Assembly (NCBI GenBank): GCA_030524675.1
Contig: JAUNGE010000020.1
Location: 1 to 55,347 of the forward strand
From: a bacterium
Lineage (GTDB): Bacteria; Bacillota; Clostridia; Lachnospirales; Lachnospiraceae
DNA length: 55,347 nucleotides
Direction of reading: 5' to 3'
Shown here: piece after piece, positions 33,642 through 42,307 of the stretch
Numbering within the stretch: position 1 is the stretch's first letter
How the letters are laid out: each line of letters begins with the position of its first letter
Made by a program: the position numbers and the translations under genes
The notes under the pieces: generated by a model
The model's database searches: none
What the model saw: only the letters and a program-made list of their open reading frames with translations
What the model was told of the DNA's origin: nothing

Positions 33642-34802
33642 ATGGCAGAAGACATGTATGAAGCAGGAGGAACAGGAGGCGGCGGACGAAAGAACTCAAA
33701 TTTTTTCAAAAAATTGCTATATGCGGCTTCTGGAAGTGTGGTGGGAATTGTGGTCCTGGTGTTTGTGGTAATGTCAGCGCTGAATGGATTTTATACGCTG
33801 ACAGAGGATGAGCAGGCAGTTGTGACGACATTTGGAAAACCTGAGGTGGTCTCCACGTCGGGCCTGCATTTTAAGATTCCATACATTCAGAAAGTAAAGA
33901 AAGTGACAAAATCCATTATCGGTATGCCGATTGGCTACACGCAGCAGGAAAATTATGCATCCGACCCCTATTATTGGGAGGAAGATGTGTCCATTCCGCA
34001 GGAATCTCTGATGATTACACAGGATTTTAATTTTGTCAATGTTGATTTTTATATTGAGTATCAGGTGACCGACCCGATAAAGGCAGTGCAGCACGCGAGT
34101 TCTTACCAGAGCATCATCAAAAATTTGGCGCAGAGCTATATCCGCGATACGGTTGGCGTCTATAAAGTGGATGATGTGATTACAACAGGAAAAACGGAGA
34201 TTCAGGGAATTGTCAAAGAAAAGCTGAGAAACCGTCTGGAGCAGGAGGACATCGGCTACGGAATCTACAATGTCACGATTCAGGACTCAGAGCTTCCAAC
34301 AGAGGAAGTCAGCAATGCCTTTAAGAGCGTGGAAGATGCAAAGCAGGGCATGGAGACTGCATTGAACAATGCAAATAAATATAAGAGCGAACAGATACCA
34401 AAGGCGAACGCACAGGCAGACAAGATTCTGCAGGAGGCAGAGGCGTACAAACAGCAGAGAATCAATGAAGCGAATGGCCAGGTCGCTCGATTTGAGAGTA
34501 TGTATGCGGAGTATGCGAAGTATCCGCTGATTACCAAAAAGCGTATGTTTTATGAGACAATGGAGGAAATTCTTCCGGATTTGAAAGTGATTATTGACAG
34601 CGGAGATGGGACACAGAAATTGCTTCCTTTAGAATCGTTCCAGAGCGCTGGCAGTGAGAGTGGGACTGTGCAGGGCACAGGCTTGAGCCAGAGCAGCAGT
34701 CAGAACAGAAGCACAGAAGGAGATACTGTGGCGGCTTCTCCAGAGCGGTCAGAGTCCTCAGAGGAAGTATCCGAGCGGCAGGAAGAGGAAGAGTGGGAAT
34801 AG
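33642..34802 (+). CDS. hflK: SPFH-domain membrane protein HflK
   Basis: A 386-residue band-7/SPFH protein with a Gly-rich N-terminus, one membrane helix at about residues 28-48, then the SPFH domain (EDEQAVVTTFGKPEVV, SGLHFKIPYIQKV). A coiled coil follows at about 225-290 (PKANAQADKILQEAEAYKQ), and the last 50 residues are Ser/Gln/Glu-rich and disordered. With HflC it forms large ring assemblies that control the membrane protease FtsH. AGAAGGAGG precedes the start, and hflC follows 180 bases later across a purine-rich spacer. Confidence 0.88.
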   Translation: MAEDMYEAGGTGGGGRKNSNFFKKLLYAASGSVVGIVVLVFVVMSALNGFYTLTEDEQAVVTTFGKPEVVSTSGLHFKIPYIQKVKKVTKSIIGMPIGYTQQENYASDPYYWEEDVSIPQESLMITQDFNFVNVDFYIEYQVTDPIKAVQHASSYQSIIKNLAQSYIRDTVGVYKVDDVITTGKTEIQGIVKEKLRNRLEQEDIGYGIYNVTIQDSELPTEEVSNAFKSVEDAKQGMETALNNANKYKSEQIPKANAQADKILQEAEAYKQQRINEANGQVARFESMYAEYAKYPLITKKRMFYETMEEILPDLKVIIDSGDGTQKLLPLESFQSAGSESGTVQGTGLSQSSSQNRSTEGDTVAASPERSESSEEVSERQEEEEWE

Positions 34803-34984
34803 CAGCCGGAGAATGGATAAAACAACAGGTACAGAAAAGAAGGAAAAAACAGAAATAGAAAAAGAAAGAAGAACAGATAGAGAAAATAAAAAGAAGAGAC
34901 AAAGAAAATACAAGAAAAAGACATAGGAAGATGGAGAAGAAATCTGTGAGGATAGGGATTTGAGAAAAAGGAACGGTGAAAAGA

Positions 34985-35878
34985 ATGAAAAATAAAATAA
35001 AAAAGCCTGGAAGTCTTTCTGTAAAAGTGATTCTCGCCGCAGTGATTGTCCTGTTCTTATTTCAGGCATCTGTGGTGGAAACGTACAACAATGAGTATAT
35101 TCTGATTAAACAATTCGGAAGAGTCGTGAGGGTGGTATCTGAGCCAGGAATCTCTTTTAAAATTCCGTTTATTCAAAATACGCAGAGTATCCCAAATTAT
35201 GAGATGATTTATGATTTGGTGCCGAGCGAGGTCAACACAAAGGATAAAAAGGTGATGGTGGTAGATAGTTTTGCCCTCTGGGAAGTGACAGACCCATTAA
35301 AATATTTGAGTTCTCTGGGCGCCAATCAGGCGAATGCGGAGACACGAATCGGCAATATTGTTTACAACAGTGTGAAAAATGTCATCAGCGCCACGGACCA
35401 GGCGGATATCATCAGCGGAAGAGATGGGAAACTGGCAGAGATGATTACCGATAACATCGGAAGCAGTCTGGACTCGTATGGAATTCGTGTGATTAAGGTG
35501 GAGACCAAGAGACTGGATTTGCCGGACAGCAACAAGGAGAGCGTGTACCAGCGCATGATTTCTGAGCGAAAGAATATTGCAGCAGGGTACACTGCGGATG
35601 GAGAGTATGAATCCACAGTTATCAAAAATGAGACCGATAAGCAGGTCAGCATCACGCTGTCCGAGGCAAAAGCGAAAGCAGAGCAGATTAAGGCGGAGGG
35701 CGAGGCAAAGTATATGGAGATTTTGAGCAATGCATACAACGATGCCGACAAGGCCGATTTTTATAACTATGTGCGTTCTCTGGATGCTCTGAAAGCGAGC
35801 CTGCAGGGCGGCAATAAGACTCTCATTCTGGATGGAGATTCCGAGCTGGCGCGGATTCTGCAGGGAAATATGGAATAA
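34985..35878 (+). CDS. hflC: SPFH-domain membrane protein HflC
   Basis: About 297 residues. One N-terminal membrane helix (VILAAVIVLFLFQASVV) is followed by the SPFH domain (NEYILIKQFGRVVRV, PGISFKIPFIQ) and a coiled coil rich in Ala/Lys/Glu (SEAKAKAEQIKAEGEAKYME). It is the partner of HflK; the two stack as a cage around FtsH. The start may be GTG 34976, for which AAAAAGGAA is closely spaced, or ATG 34985; the three-residue difference has no effect on function. A weak hairpin near 35932-35956 follows but lacks a T-run. Confidence 0.88.
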   Translation: MKNKIKKPGSLSVKVILAAVIVLFLFQASVVETYNNEYILIKQFGRVVRVVSEPGISFKIPFIQNTQSIPNYEMIYDLVPSEVNTKDKKVMVVDSFALWEVTDPLKYLSSLGANQANAETRIGNIVYNSVKNVISATDQADIISGRDGKLAEMITDNIGSSLDSYGIRVIKVETKRLDLPDSNKESVYQRMISERKNIAAGYTADGEYESTVIKNETDKQVSITLSEAKAKAEQIKAEGEAKYMEILSNAYNDADKADFYNYVRSLDALKASLQGGNKTLILDGDSELARILQGNME

Positions 35879-36104
35879 AAAACAAGAAGGAAGTAAAAAA
35901 AGATTGGTGTCAGCAGCATCATACAGATATGTTTTCAAATAAATGTTTTTGAAAAAATGGCGATAGGAGGAGTTGATTAAAAAACAGAAAACTGATATAC
36001 TTTTTTGATGAAGCAGGAATTTTTATAAAAGTGGGAGAAGAGAATATTTCAATTTCGCCGTATTCTGTGAAAGTGCCGAGCGAGGATTGAAACAAAGAAA
36101 AGAC

Positions 36105-37157
36105 ATGACAGAGCAGGAATATAAGAAGAGAGACATGGCAGAAGAAGCAGAGAAGATAGAGTCAAAGGAAAAAAAGCCAGGAATCAAGGAAGTCGCAAAG
36201 GTGGCAGGCGTATCGCCCACCACAGTATCCAGGGTTTTAAATAATAGAGGCTATATCAGCGAAGAGACGAGAAAAAAAGTATATCAGGCCATGGACCAGA
36301 TTGGATATTATCCGAATGAGATTGCCAGAGCACTGCTGAATCACAGAACATATTTTGTCGGGGTGATTGTTCCTTCCATTATCAGTCCATTTCATGGAGA
36401 GATTGTACAAAATATCGAAGCCTGTCTGGCAAAAGAAAACTATAAAATGCTGCTGTGCAACAGCAACAATAAGACGGAGACAGAAAAAGAATATGTCAAT
36501 ATGCTGAAGCGAAATCAGGTGGATGGCATGATTGTGGGAACTCACAATAACAACCGCGATATTATGGAAGAATATGCCAGTTTGTCCATGCCGGTCGTAG
36601 CGATTGACCGCTATCTGGGAGAGAAAATTGTGATGGTATCCTGTGACAATTACAGAGTAGGAGAGATGGCTACCAGACATCTGCTGGAGCGTGGATGCCG
36701 AAAGATTCTCTGTATCCGCGGCGACAGCCGCCTGAAGATGCCTGGAAATGATAGGAGTCGGGCGTACAAAGATATGATGAAAGAAATGAAACTTCCCGCC
36801 ATGATATTGGAAGTGCCCTTTGTAAAACCAACGATGGAAAAGCGGAAATTGATTTGGGATATGCTGGAAGCACATCCGGAAGTGGATGGAATTTTTGCAG
36901 GAGACGATTCCTTAGCTGTGATTGTTCTGCAGATTGCCAGAGAGAAGGGAATCTCAGTGCCCCAAAAACTGAAAGTGATTGGCGTGGATGGGGCGAGGCA
37001 GACCTTGTCCTATGTGCCAGAGCTCACGACCGTGCAGCAGCCGATTGAGGAAATTTCAGAGCATGCCGTGAAAAAGCTGATTGATTTGATTGAAGGAAGA
37101 GCGTGTGAGAGCCAAGTGAATTTGCCTGTGCGGCTGCTGCAGGGAAAAACGACTTAG
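36105..37157 (+). CDS. LacI-family transcription regulator of the sucrose locus
   Basis: About 350 residues. After a charged leader the DNA-binding helix-turn-helix reads IKEVAKVAGVSPTTVSRVLNN with the hinge helix NEIARALLNHR, and the rest is a periplasmic-binding-type sensor domain (FVGVIVPSIISPFHGE, DGMIVGTHNN, VIGVDGARQTLSYVPELTTV). Start candidates are TTG 36087, ATG 36105 and ATG 36135; none has an ideal site. It precedes the GH32-PTS-GH32 genes in the same direction but has its own terminator, so it probably represses or activates the promoter at 37378 in response to a fructoside or its phosphate. Confidence 0.85.
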   Translation: MTEQEYKKRDMAEEAEKIESKEKKPGIKEVAKVAGVSPTTVSRVLNNRGYISEETRKKVYQAMDQIGYYPNEIARALLNHRTYFVGVIVPSIISPFHGEIVQNIEACLAKENYKMLLCNSNNKTETEKEYVNMLKRNQVDGMIVGTHNNNRDIMEEYASLSMPVVAIDRYLGEKIVMVSCDNYRVGEMATRHLLERGCRKILCIRGDSRLKMPGNDRSRAYKDMMKEMKLPAMILEVPFVKPTMEKRKLIWDMLEAHPEVDGIFAGDDSLAVIVLQIAREKGISVPQKLKVIGVDGARQTLSYVPELTTVQQPIEEISEHAVKKLIDLIEGRACESQVNLPVRLLQGKTT

Positions 37158-37215
37158 AGAGTAAGCGGACATGCCTGCTGACGCAGGCATCACCATGCAT
37201 AAAAATCAGATAGAA

Positions 37216-37248
37216 AAAAATCCCTCTATTTACTTTAGGGGGATTTTT
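37216..37248 (+). terminator. Terminator of the LacI-family gene
   Basis: AAAAATCCCTCTA pairs with TAGGGGGATTTTT (12 pairs plus one U-G wobble) around a 7-base loop. The arm itself supplies five T, followed by ATTTT. The A-rich left arm means it could also act on the minus strand. Confidence 0.82.
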
Positions 37249-37369
37249 ATTTTGCCATCTGAACGTTTCTACGTTTCTAACCCTCTATGAAGCATTTTTG
37301 GATATTTTTACCCAAGATTCATCATAATGCCTAAAAAAATGTCTAATAATTTGTGAAAAAATTTATTGT

Positions 37370-37406
37370 GGTAACGATTGACATATGGTAACGATTGACA
37401 TATAAT
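37370..37406 (+). promoter_or_regulatory. Promoter and tandem operator of the fructoside operon
   Basis: GGTAACGATTGACATAT occurs twice head to tail at 37370-37386 and 37387-37403. The TTGACA in the first copy (37378-37383) and TATAAT (37401-37406) are exactly 17 bases apart, a perfect sigma-A promoter. The second TTGACA touches the -10 box and cannot serve as a -35. The AACGATT core has the central CG expected of a LacI-family operator, so the two copies are likely sites for the regulator encoded at 36105; this is inferred. Confidence 0.75.
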
Positions 37407-37468
37407 AAGAGCAGAATTCAGGAGACAAAACAGAACGGAATCACACAGGGCAAAAAAGGAGGAGAAGC

Positions 37469-38860
37469 ATGTATCAGCTGTATTATCAGCCGGAGGGTGT
37501 CTGGGTGGGTGATATTATGCCATATGGGGAGAATGGGACATTTTACATCTACCATCAGAGAGATACCCGAAATCCAGGACCATTTGGCGAGCCATTTGGG
37601 TGGGCCTTAGCTTCCACGAAGGATTTTGTGCATTATGAGGACTTCGGGGAGAGCCTAAAACGAGGCACAGAAGAGGAACCCGACCAGTTTATCTATGCAG
37701 GCAGCGTATTTCGGGTTGGGCAGGAATACCAGGCATTTTACACTGGTTACAACAGAGAATATCTGAAAGTGGGGCTAGTATCTCAGACTCTGCTTCATGC
37801 AGTGAGCAAAGATAAAGTTCACTGGAAAAAGTCTTTGAGAACATTGGAGATTGCACCGCAGGAGGGGTATGACAAAAGAAACTGGAGAGACCCTTTTGTG
37901 GTCTTTGATGAAGAGAATCAGGAATATATTTTGATTCTGGGAGCCAGAAAGGGGGAAGATAAGAGAAAACAGACGGGAAGATTGGTGTGGTTTACCTCGA
38001 AGGATTTGGAACATTGGGAGTTTAAAGGAGATTTTTGGTCTCCAGGATTGTACACCATGTTTGAGATGCCGGAGTTGTTTCAGATAGGAGACTGGTGGTA
38101 TCTGGTCTATTCCGAATACAGTGCAGGCAATAAGATTCATTACCGGATGAGTAAGAATCTCCATGGTCCATGGATGGCGCCCAATGATGACAGCTTTGAC
38201 GGCAGAGCTTATTATGCTGGACGGACCGCATTTGACGGACAGAGAAGAGTATTATTTGGCTGGGTTCCGACACGAATCGGAAACGACGACAAAAATGCCT
38301 ATCTGTGGGGCGGAACATTTGTACCCCACGAGATTGTGCAAAGGCCGGATGGTACCCTTGCTGTAAAACCACCAGACACTCTCTGGAATGTATTTACTTC
38401 CTGGGAGAATATTTTTTGCTCCGATATGAAAACGATTGACATAAGAGAGGAAACCGTTGTTTTCTCAAAAATGGGAGACGCGACAGCGTTTGAGACGACA
38501 TGTTCGTTTTCAGAAGGAACCAAAGCTTTTTCGATTAAATTTTATGAAGACAGGGAAAATGGCGTGGCTTATGAATATGTGTTTTTAATCGGGGAAAACC
38601 GTGTTGTATTTCAGAAAAGCCCGAATTATCCATGGTATCAATGCTTTAATATAGGGTTGGAGCGCCCCATTCTTCTGCAGCCGGAAAAACCGTATCAGAT
38701 TCGCCTGATTGTGGACCATGATATTGCAGTGCTGTATGTGAATGGAACGGCTCTGTGTGCAAGGCTTTGTGACCGCCCTGGAGATTCGATTGCTCTTACT
38801 GTGACAGACGGAGAATTAAAAACAGAATATACCAGAGCATCTGTTTCTTTTAGACAATGA
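37469..38860 (+). CDS. Atypical GH32-family glycosidase
   Basis: A 463-residue cytosolic protein with the five-bladed propeller plus C-terminal sandwich layout of GH32. The usual MNDPNG nucleophile motif is replaced by WVGDIMPYGENGTFYIYH near residue 12, whose Asp can serve as nucleophile. RDPFVVFD near 143 keeps the stabilising Asp, and FEMPELFQ near 196 offers the acid Glu in place of FECP. This variant group is known in gut Firmicutes but is less studied than invertases. AGGAGG precedes the start. It is the first gene behind the duplicated promoter, ahead of the sugar PTS and a classical sucrose-6-phosphate hydrolase, so it likely acts on a related fructoside. Confidence 0.8.
   Translation: MYQLYYQPEGVWVGDIMPYGENGTFYIYHQRDTRNPGPFGEPFGWALASTKDFVHYEDFGESLKRGTEEEPDQFIYAGSVFRVGQEYQAFYTGYNREYLKVGLVSQTLLHAVSKDKVHWKKSLRTLEIAPQEGYDKRNWRDPFVVFDEENQEYILILGARKGEDKRKQTGRLVWFTSKDLEHWEFKGDFWSPGLYTMFEMPELFQIGDWWYLVYSEYSAGNKIHYRMSKNLHGPWMAPNDDSFDGRAYYAGRTAFDGQRRVLFGWVPTRIGNDDKNAYLWGGTFVPHEIVQRPDGTLAVKPPDTLWNVFTSWENIFCSDMKTIDIREETVVFSKMGDATAFETTCSFSEGTKAFSIKFYEDRENGVAYEYVFLIGENRVVFQKSPNYPWYQCFNIGLERPILLQPEKPYQIRLIVDHDIAVLYVNGTALCARLCDRPGDSIALTVTDGELKTEYTRASVSFRQ
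38428..38444 (+). promoter_or_regulatory. Possible intragenic operator
   Basis: AACGATTGACATA (38431-38443), inside the atypical GH32 gene, is identical over 13 bases to the repeat in the operon promoter about 1050 bases upstream. LacI-family repressors often use an internal second site for looping. It may also be chance, since only the core is shared. Confidence 0.35.
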
Positions 38861-38890
38861 TTTTGCAGAAAACTGCATTGGAAGAGAAAA

Positions 38891-40834
38891 ATGGATTATA
38901 AAAAAATATCCGAAGAGATTGTACAGTATGTTGGAGGAAAGGAAAACATTAAAGGAGTCACACATTGCGTGACGAGACTCCGCCTGATATTGAATGACAC
39001 AGAAAAATATGACAGAAAGAAACTGGAGAATGTAGAAGGGTCCAAGGGCGTGGTATTTAACAGCGGCCAGCTGATGATTATCTTTGGAACTGGCACAGTC
39101 AATAATGTCTATGATGCTTTTGTGGAAGTGACAGGAGCAAAGGAAATGACGACAGCAGAGGCGAAGCAGGAGGGCGTAAACAAGCTTGGAAAGCTTCAGC
39201 AGGGATTTAAAGTGTTTTCTGATATTTTTATCCCGATTATCCCTGCCTTTGTGGCGGCAGCTATTATTATCGGTCTGAAAGCACTGTTGACTGCAGAAGG
39301 ATTGTTTGGACTGGATGGCGCGCTGGTTGACCACAGCACCTTTTTAAGCAGTCTGGCTGATTTCATGGGAATTATAGCGACAACATTTGATTATCTGCCG
39401 ATTCTGGTAATGTACAGTGCGGTAAAGAGATTCGGAGGCAATCCAATTCTCGGAATTTTAGTAGGGATTGTGATGATTCATCCGAGTTTGATGAACCGAA
39501 ATACATTTGTGCTGGACCCTTCCGGTGCAGAATACTGGAATTTTGCGGGGCTTCAGATTGCAAAAGTAGCATTCCAGGGCGGTGTGTTCCCAGCTGTTTT
39601 GACAGCATGGTTTATGTCCAAAGTAGAAAAAATTGCACAGAAACATGTGCCAGCCGTAATTTCCTTTGTGCTGGTTCCGACAATCACCGTTTTTCTTGCA
39701 AATATTGCGCTGTTCACCGTATTTGGACCAATCGGAAATCTGATTGGTACTGCGCTTGCGGCAGCGATTGATATTCTGTATAATAGTTTTGGAGCAGTGG
39801 GAGCCTTTGTTTTCGCAGCTCTGCTTCAGCCATTGGTAGTAACAGGAACCCATCAGGCAATTCAGGGAATCGAGGCGAACTTGATTGCAACGACAGGATT
39901 TAACTACATTCAGGCTATCTGGTCCGTATCCATTATCGCACAGGGCGGCGGTGCGATTGGTATGTATCTGCTGGCTAAGAAAAAATCCAGAGACAGAGAT
40001 ATTGCTATGTCCAGCTTTGTTCCGACTCTGGTAGGTATTTCTGAACCGGCTATCTTCGCAGTAAACCTGAAATATTCTGTAAAACCTTTTGTGTGTGCCT
40101 GCCTGGGAGCCGGATTTGCTGGCGCTTTTATGAAGCTTACTTCGGTGCGTGCAATCGGTCAGGGTCTTACTGGTGTTCTCGGTTTACTGATTGTAGTGCC
40201 AGAAAAATTAGTATTTTATATTATCGGAAACTTGATTGCTTTTGTGCTCCCGATTGTGTTTATTGTAGGGTATGATAAAATCAAAGGAATGCCAAAAGGA
40301 GAAGAGGACGAAGAGACAGAAATCGAAGAAAAAGCAGAAGAGTCAAACGAGAGCAAGAATGTAGAAAGCAGCAAAAATGAAGAAAAAACAGCTGTTCATG
40401 CAGTCGTAGATGGAAAAGTCATTCCGATTGAGCAGATTGGAGACGGCGTTTTCTCTGCAAAAATCCTCGGAGATGGGGTTGGAATTATGCCAGAGAGTGA
40501 GACGATTGTTTCCCCAGCAGACGGAACGGTGTGTACGCTTATGGAAGACAGCAAACATGCCGTGGGAGTGACAATGAAGGATGGCAGAAATATCTTGATT
40601 CATGTAGGAATTGATACTGTAAGTATGAATGGAGATGGTTTTTCCTACTTCGTGAAGATGGGCGATACCGTTAAGGCGGGGGATAAGCTGCTTTCCTTTG
40701 ATAAGAAAAAAATTGAGAAAAAGGGTCTGAATCCAGTTGTGGTTGTGGTGGAAGTTGATGGAGGACAGAAAGAGCCTGTGAAATTTATTTCCGGCATGAA
40801 GGTCAGAGCGGGAAAAGACCTGATTGGAGAATAA
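38891..40834 (+). CDS. Sucrose/beta-glucoside-type PTS EIIBCA
   Basis: A 647-residue fused transporter that imports and phosphorylates a sugar at the expense of phosphoenolpyruvate. The IIB domain (1-80) has the phospho-Cys in VTHCVTRLRLIL. The IIC membrane domain (about 100-455) contains IIPAFVAAAIIIGLKAL and VVTGTHQAIQGIEAN. A Glu/Lys/Asn-rich linker of about 45 residues leads to IIA (about 510-640), where ILIHVGIDTVSMNG carries the phospho-His. The gene is bracketed by two GH32 genes, which favours sucrose or another fructoside. It ends two bases before the next start, so translation is coupled. Confidence 0.9.
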   Translation: MDYKKISEEIVQYVGGKENIKGVTHCVTRLRLILNDTEKYDRKKLENVEGSKGVVFNSGQLMIIFGTGTVNNVYDAFVEVTGAKEMTTAEAKQEGVNKLGKLQQGFKVFSDIFIPIIPAFVAAAIIIGLKALLTAEGLFGLDGALVDHSTFLSSLADFMGIIATTFDYLPILVMYSAVKRFGGNPILGILVGIVMIHPSLMNRNTFVLDPSGAEYWNFAGLQIAKVAFQGGVFPAVLTAWFMSKVEKIAQKHVPAVISFVLVPTITVFLANIALFTVFGPIGNLIGTALAAAIDILYNSFGAVGAFVFAALLQPLVVTGTHQAIQGIEANLIATTGFNYIQAIWSVSIIAQGGGAIGMYLLAKKKSRDRDIAMSSFVPTLVGISEPAIFAVNLKYSVKPFVCACLGAGFAGAFMKLTSVRAIGQGLTGVLGLLIVVPEKLVFYIIGNLIAFVLPIVFIVGYDKIKGMPKGEEDEETEIEEKAEESNESKNVESSKNEEKTAVHAVVDGKVIPIEQIGDGVFSAKILGDGVGIMPESETIVSPADGTVCTLMEDSKHAVGVTMKDGRNILIHVGIDTVSMNGDGFSYFVKMGDTVKAGDKLLSFDKKKIEKKGLNPVVVVVEVDGGQKEPVKFISGMKVRAGKDLIGE

Positions 40835-40836
40835 GA

Positions 40837-42237
40837 ATGGAATGGAAAACATTTGAGAAGTACATACCTATCACAGAAGAAAATGGGGAATATGTGAGGG
40901 AACTGGCAGCTTACTGCCAGGCCTCTCCGCGCAGACCCGCCTTTCATCTGGTTCCACCGTGCGGTTTGATGAATGACCCGAATGGGCTGGCGTATTATGA
41001 GGGAAAGTATCATATTTTTTATCAGTGGTATCCGTTTGGCCCGAGCCATGGAATGAAGCACTGGGGGCATTTTATCTCCGAAGATCTGGTATCTTATGAA
41101 GCTTCCGAAGAGATCCTGATTCCGACAGAAGAGTATGAGAAGAACGGGTGCTATTCAGGAAATGGGATTCCAATCGGAGACAAATTATTTCTGTATTATA
41201 CAGCAAATTATAAGACACCTGCCGGAAAAGTCCCGAAACAGGCGCTCGCGTTTATGACACCAGACGGAAAGATAGAGAAATATCAGAAGAATCCTATCAT
41301 TGATGAAAAACCGGAAGGTTTGACAGGGGAAATCCGCGACCCATTTGTGTTCCTGAGAGATGGGATGTATTGTATGCTTTTAGGCGGCGGAACGATAGAC
41401 GGGCAGGCAAGACTTCTGTTTTATCAGAGTCTGGATGGATTGGAGTGGGAGTATAAAGGAACCATATCCTTAGGGAACTTGAAGTTGGGATATATGTTTG
41501 AGTGTCCTGGCTTTGTGAGGGTTGGAGATAAAGATGTGCTTTTTCTCTCCCTGATGGGCTTTCATCCGGAGGGAGACCGGTATCAGAATGAATTTTCTTC
41601 CATCTATCTAATCGGCCAGCTGGATATAGAGAATCTAAAGTTTGAAGTGGAGAGCTACGGCGAATTGGATAAAGGGTTTGATTTCTATGCCCCGCAGCCT
41701 TTTTATGATAAGGATGGAGAACCGACATTTTTTGCTTGGTTCGGGTGTGGCATGCAGGAGCTGCCCTATAAGAACGAGGATATGTGGATTCATGGCCTTA
41801 CAATGCCGCGCAGATTGGCAGTGAAAGAGGGAAAGTTGGTACAGCGTTTGGCCTCGTCCATCGCCGGTCAGTATGAGACAGTCACATTAAAAGAAGGGAA
41901 AGCAGAACCAGAAAAGAACAGTTTTCATCTGCAGGTAGAACCACTGGAAGAAGGAATCTGGCAGATTCAGATTGGAGAAGAAGACGACAATTTCCGGATT
42001 CTGGTAGAAACAAAGAAAGGCCGTCTGACTGTTGACAGAAGTGGGCTGAAACAGAAAATCTGCTGTGAGTACGGAGAACAAAGAAGTCTTTCTTTTGAGC
42101 CTGGAAAGCCATTGAAGTTGGACTTATACTATGATAATACCTTTGCAGAGCTGTTTATCAACGAGGGGGAAGAGGTTATGACATTTCGTGCCTTCCCTTC
42201 TAAATTAAAACTTTGTGTCAAGAACAAAGAAGAGTAA
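40837..42237 (+). CDS. Sucrose-6-phosphate hydrolase (GH32)
   Basis: A 466-residue GH32 enzyme with all three classical motifs: MNDPNGLAYYEGKYHIFYQ near residue 45 (nucleophile Asp), EIRDPFVF near 165 (stabiliser) and FECPGFVRV near 222 (acid Glu). The C-terminal 130 residues form the beta-sandwich domain. No signal peptide. It directly follows the PTS gene and should split the phosphorylated disaccharide, for sucrose giving glucose-6-phosphate and fructose. It ends before a terminator shared with the lactate dehydrogenase gene. Confidence 0.93.
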   Translation: MEWKTFEKYIPITEENGEYVRELAAYCQASPRRPAFHLVPPCGLMNDPNGLAYYEGKYHIFYQWYPFGPSHGMKHWGHFISEDLVSYEASEEILIPTEEYEKNGCYSGNGIPIGDKLFLYYTANYKTPAGKVPKQALAFMTPDGKIEKYQKNPIIDEKPEGLTGEIRDPFVFLRDGMYCMLLGGGTIDGQARLLFYQSLDGLEWEYKGTISLGNLKLGYMFECPGFVRVGDKDVLFLSLMGFHPEGDRYQNEFSSIYLIGQLDIENLKFEVESYGELDKGFDFYAPQPFYDKDGEPTFFAWFGCGMQELPYKNEDMWIHGLTMPRRLAVKEGKLVQRLASSIAGQYETVTLKEGKAEPEKNSFHLQVEPLEEGIWQIQIGEEDDNFRILVETKKGRLTVDRSGLKQKICCEYGEQRSLSFEPGKPLKLDLYYDNTFAELFINEGEEVMTFRAFPSKLKLCVKNKEE

Positions 42238-42267
42238 TGTAAATACTGTAAATCACATATAAAATGC

Positions 42268-42305
42268 GGGAGTTTCATCTTTGGGCAGATGAGACTCCCT
42301 TTTTT
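42268..42305 (+). terminator. Terminator of the fructoside operon
   Basis: GGGAGTTTCATCT pairs with AGATGAGACTCCC (12 pairs plus one U-G wobble) around a 6-base loop, followed by six T. It lies between the convergent stops at 42237 and 42308; on the minus strand the tail GCATTTTA is weaker. Confidence 0.88.
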
Positions 42306-42307
42306 GT

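Larger units (their letters stand above)
37158..37468. other. 311-bp control region of the fructoside genes
   Basis: Contains the terminator of the LacI-type gene (37216-37248), a tandem ACGTTTCT pair at 37263-37270 and 37271-37278 that resembles half-sites for LacI/CcpA-type proteins, a perfect promoter made from a 17-bp tandem repeat (37370-37403) and an AGGAGG site for the next gene. No gene. Confidence 0.7.

Noticed and set aside
35967-36010. AGGAGGAG followed by a TTG and an 11-codon frame
   Set aside because: The peptide is only 11 residues with a TTG start and ends at once; nothing supports translation. It may be a chance ribosome-site sequence in the leader of the LacI-type gene.
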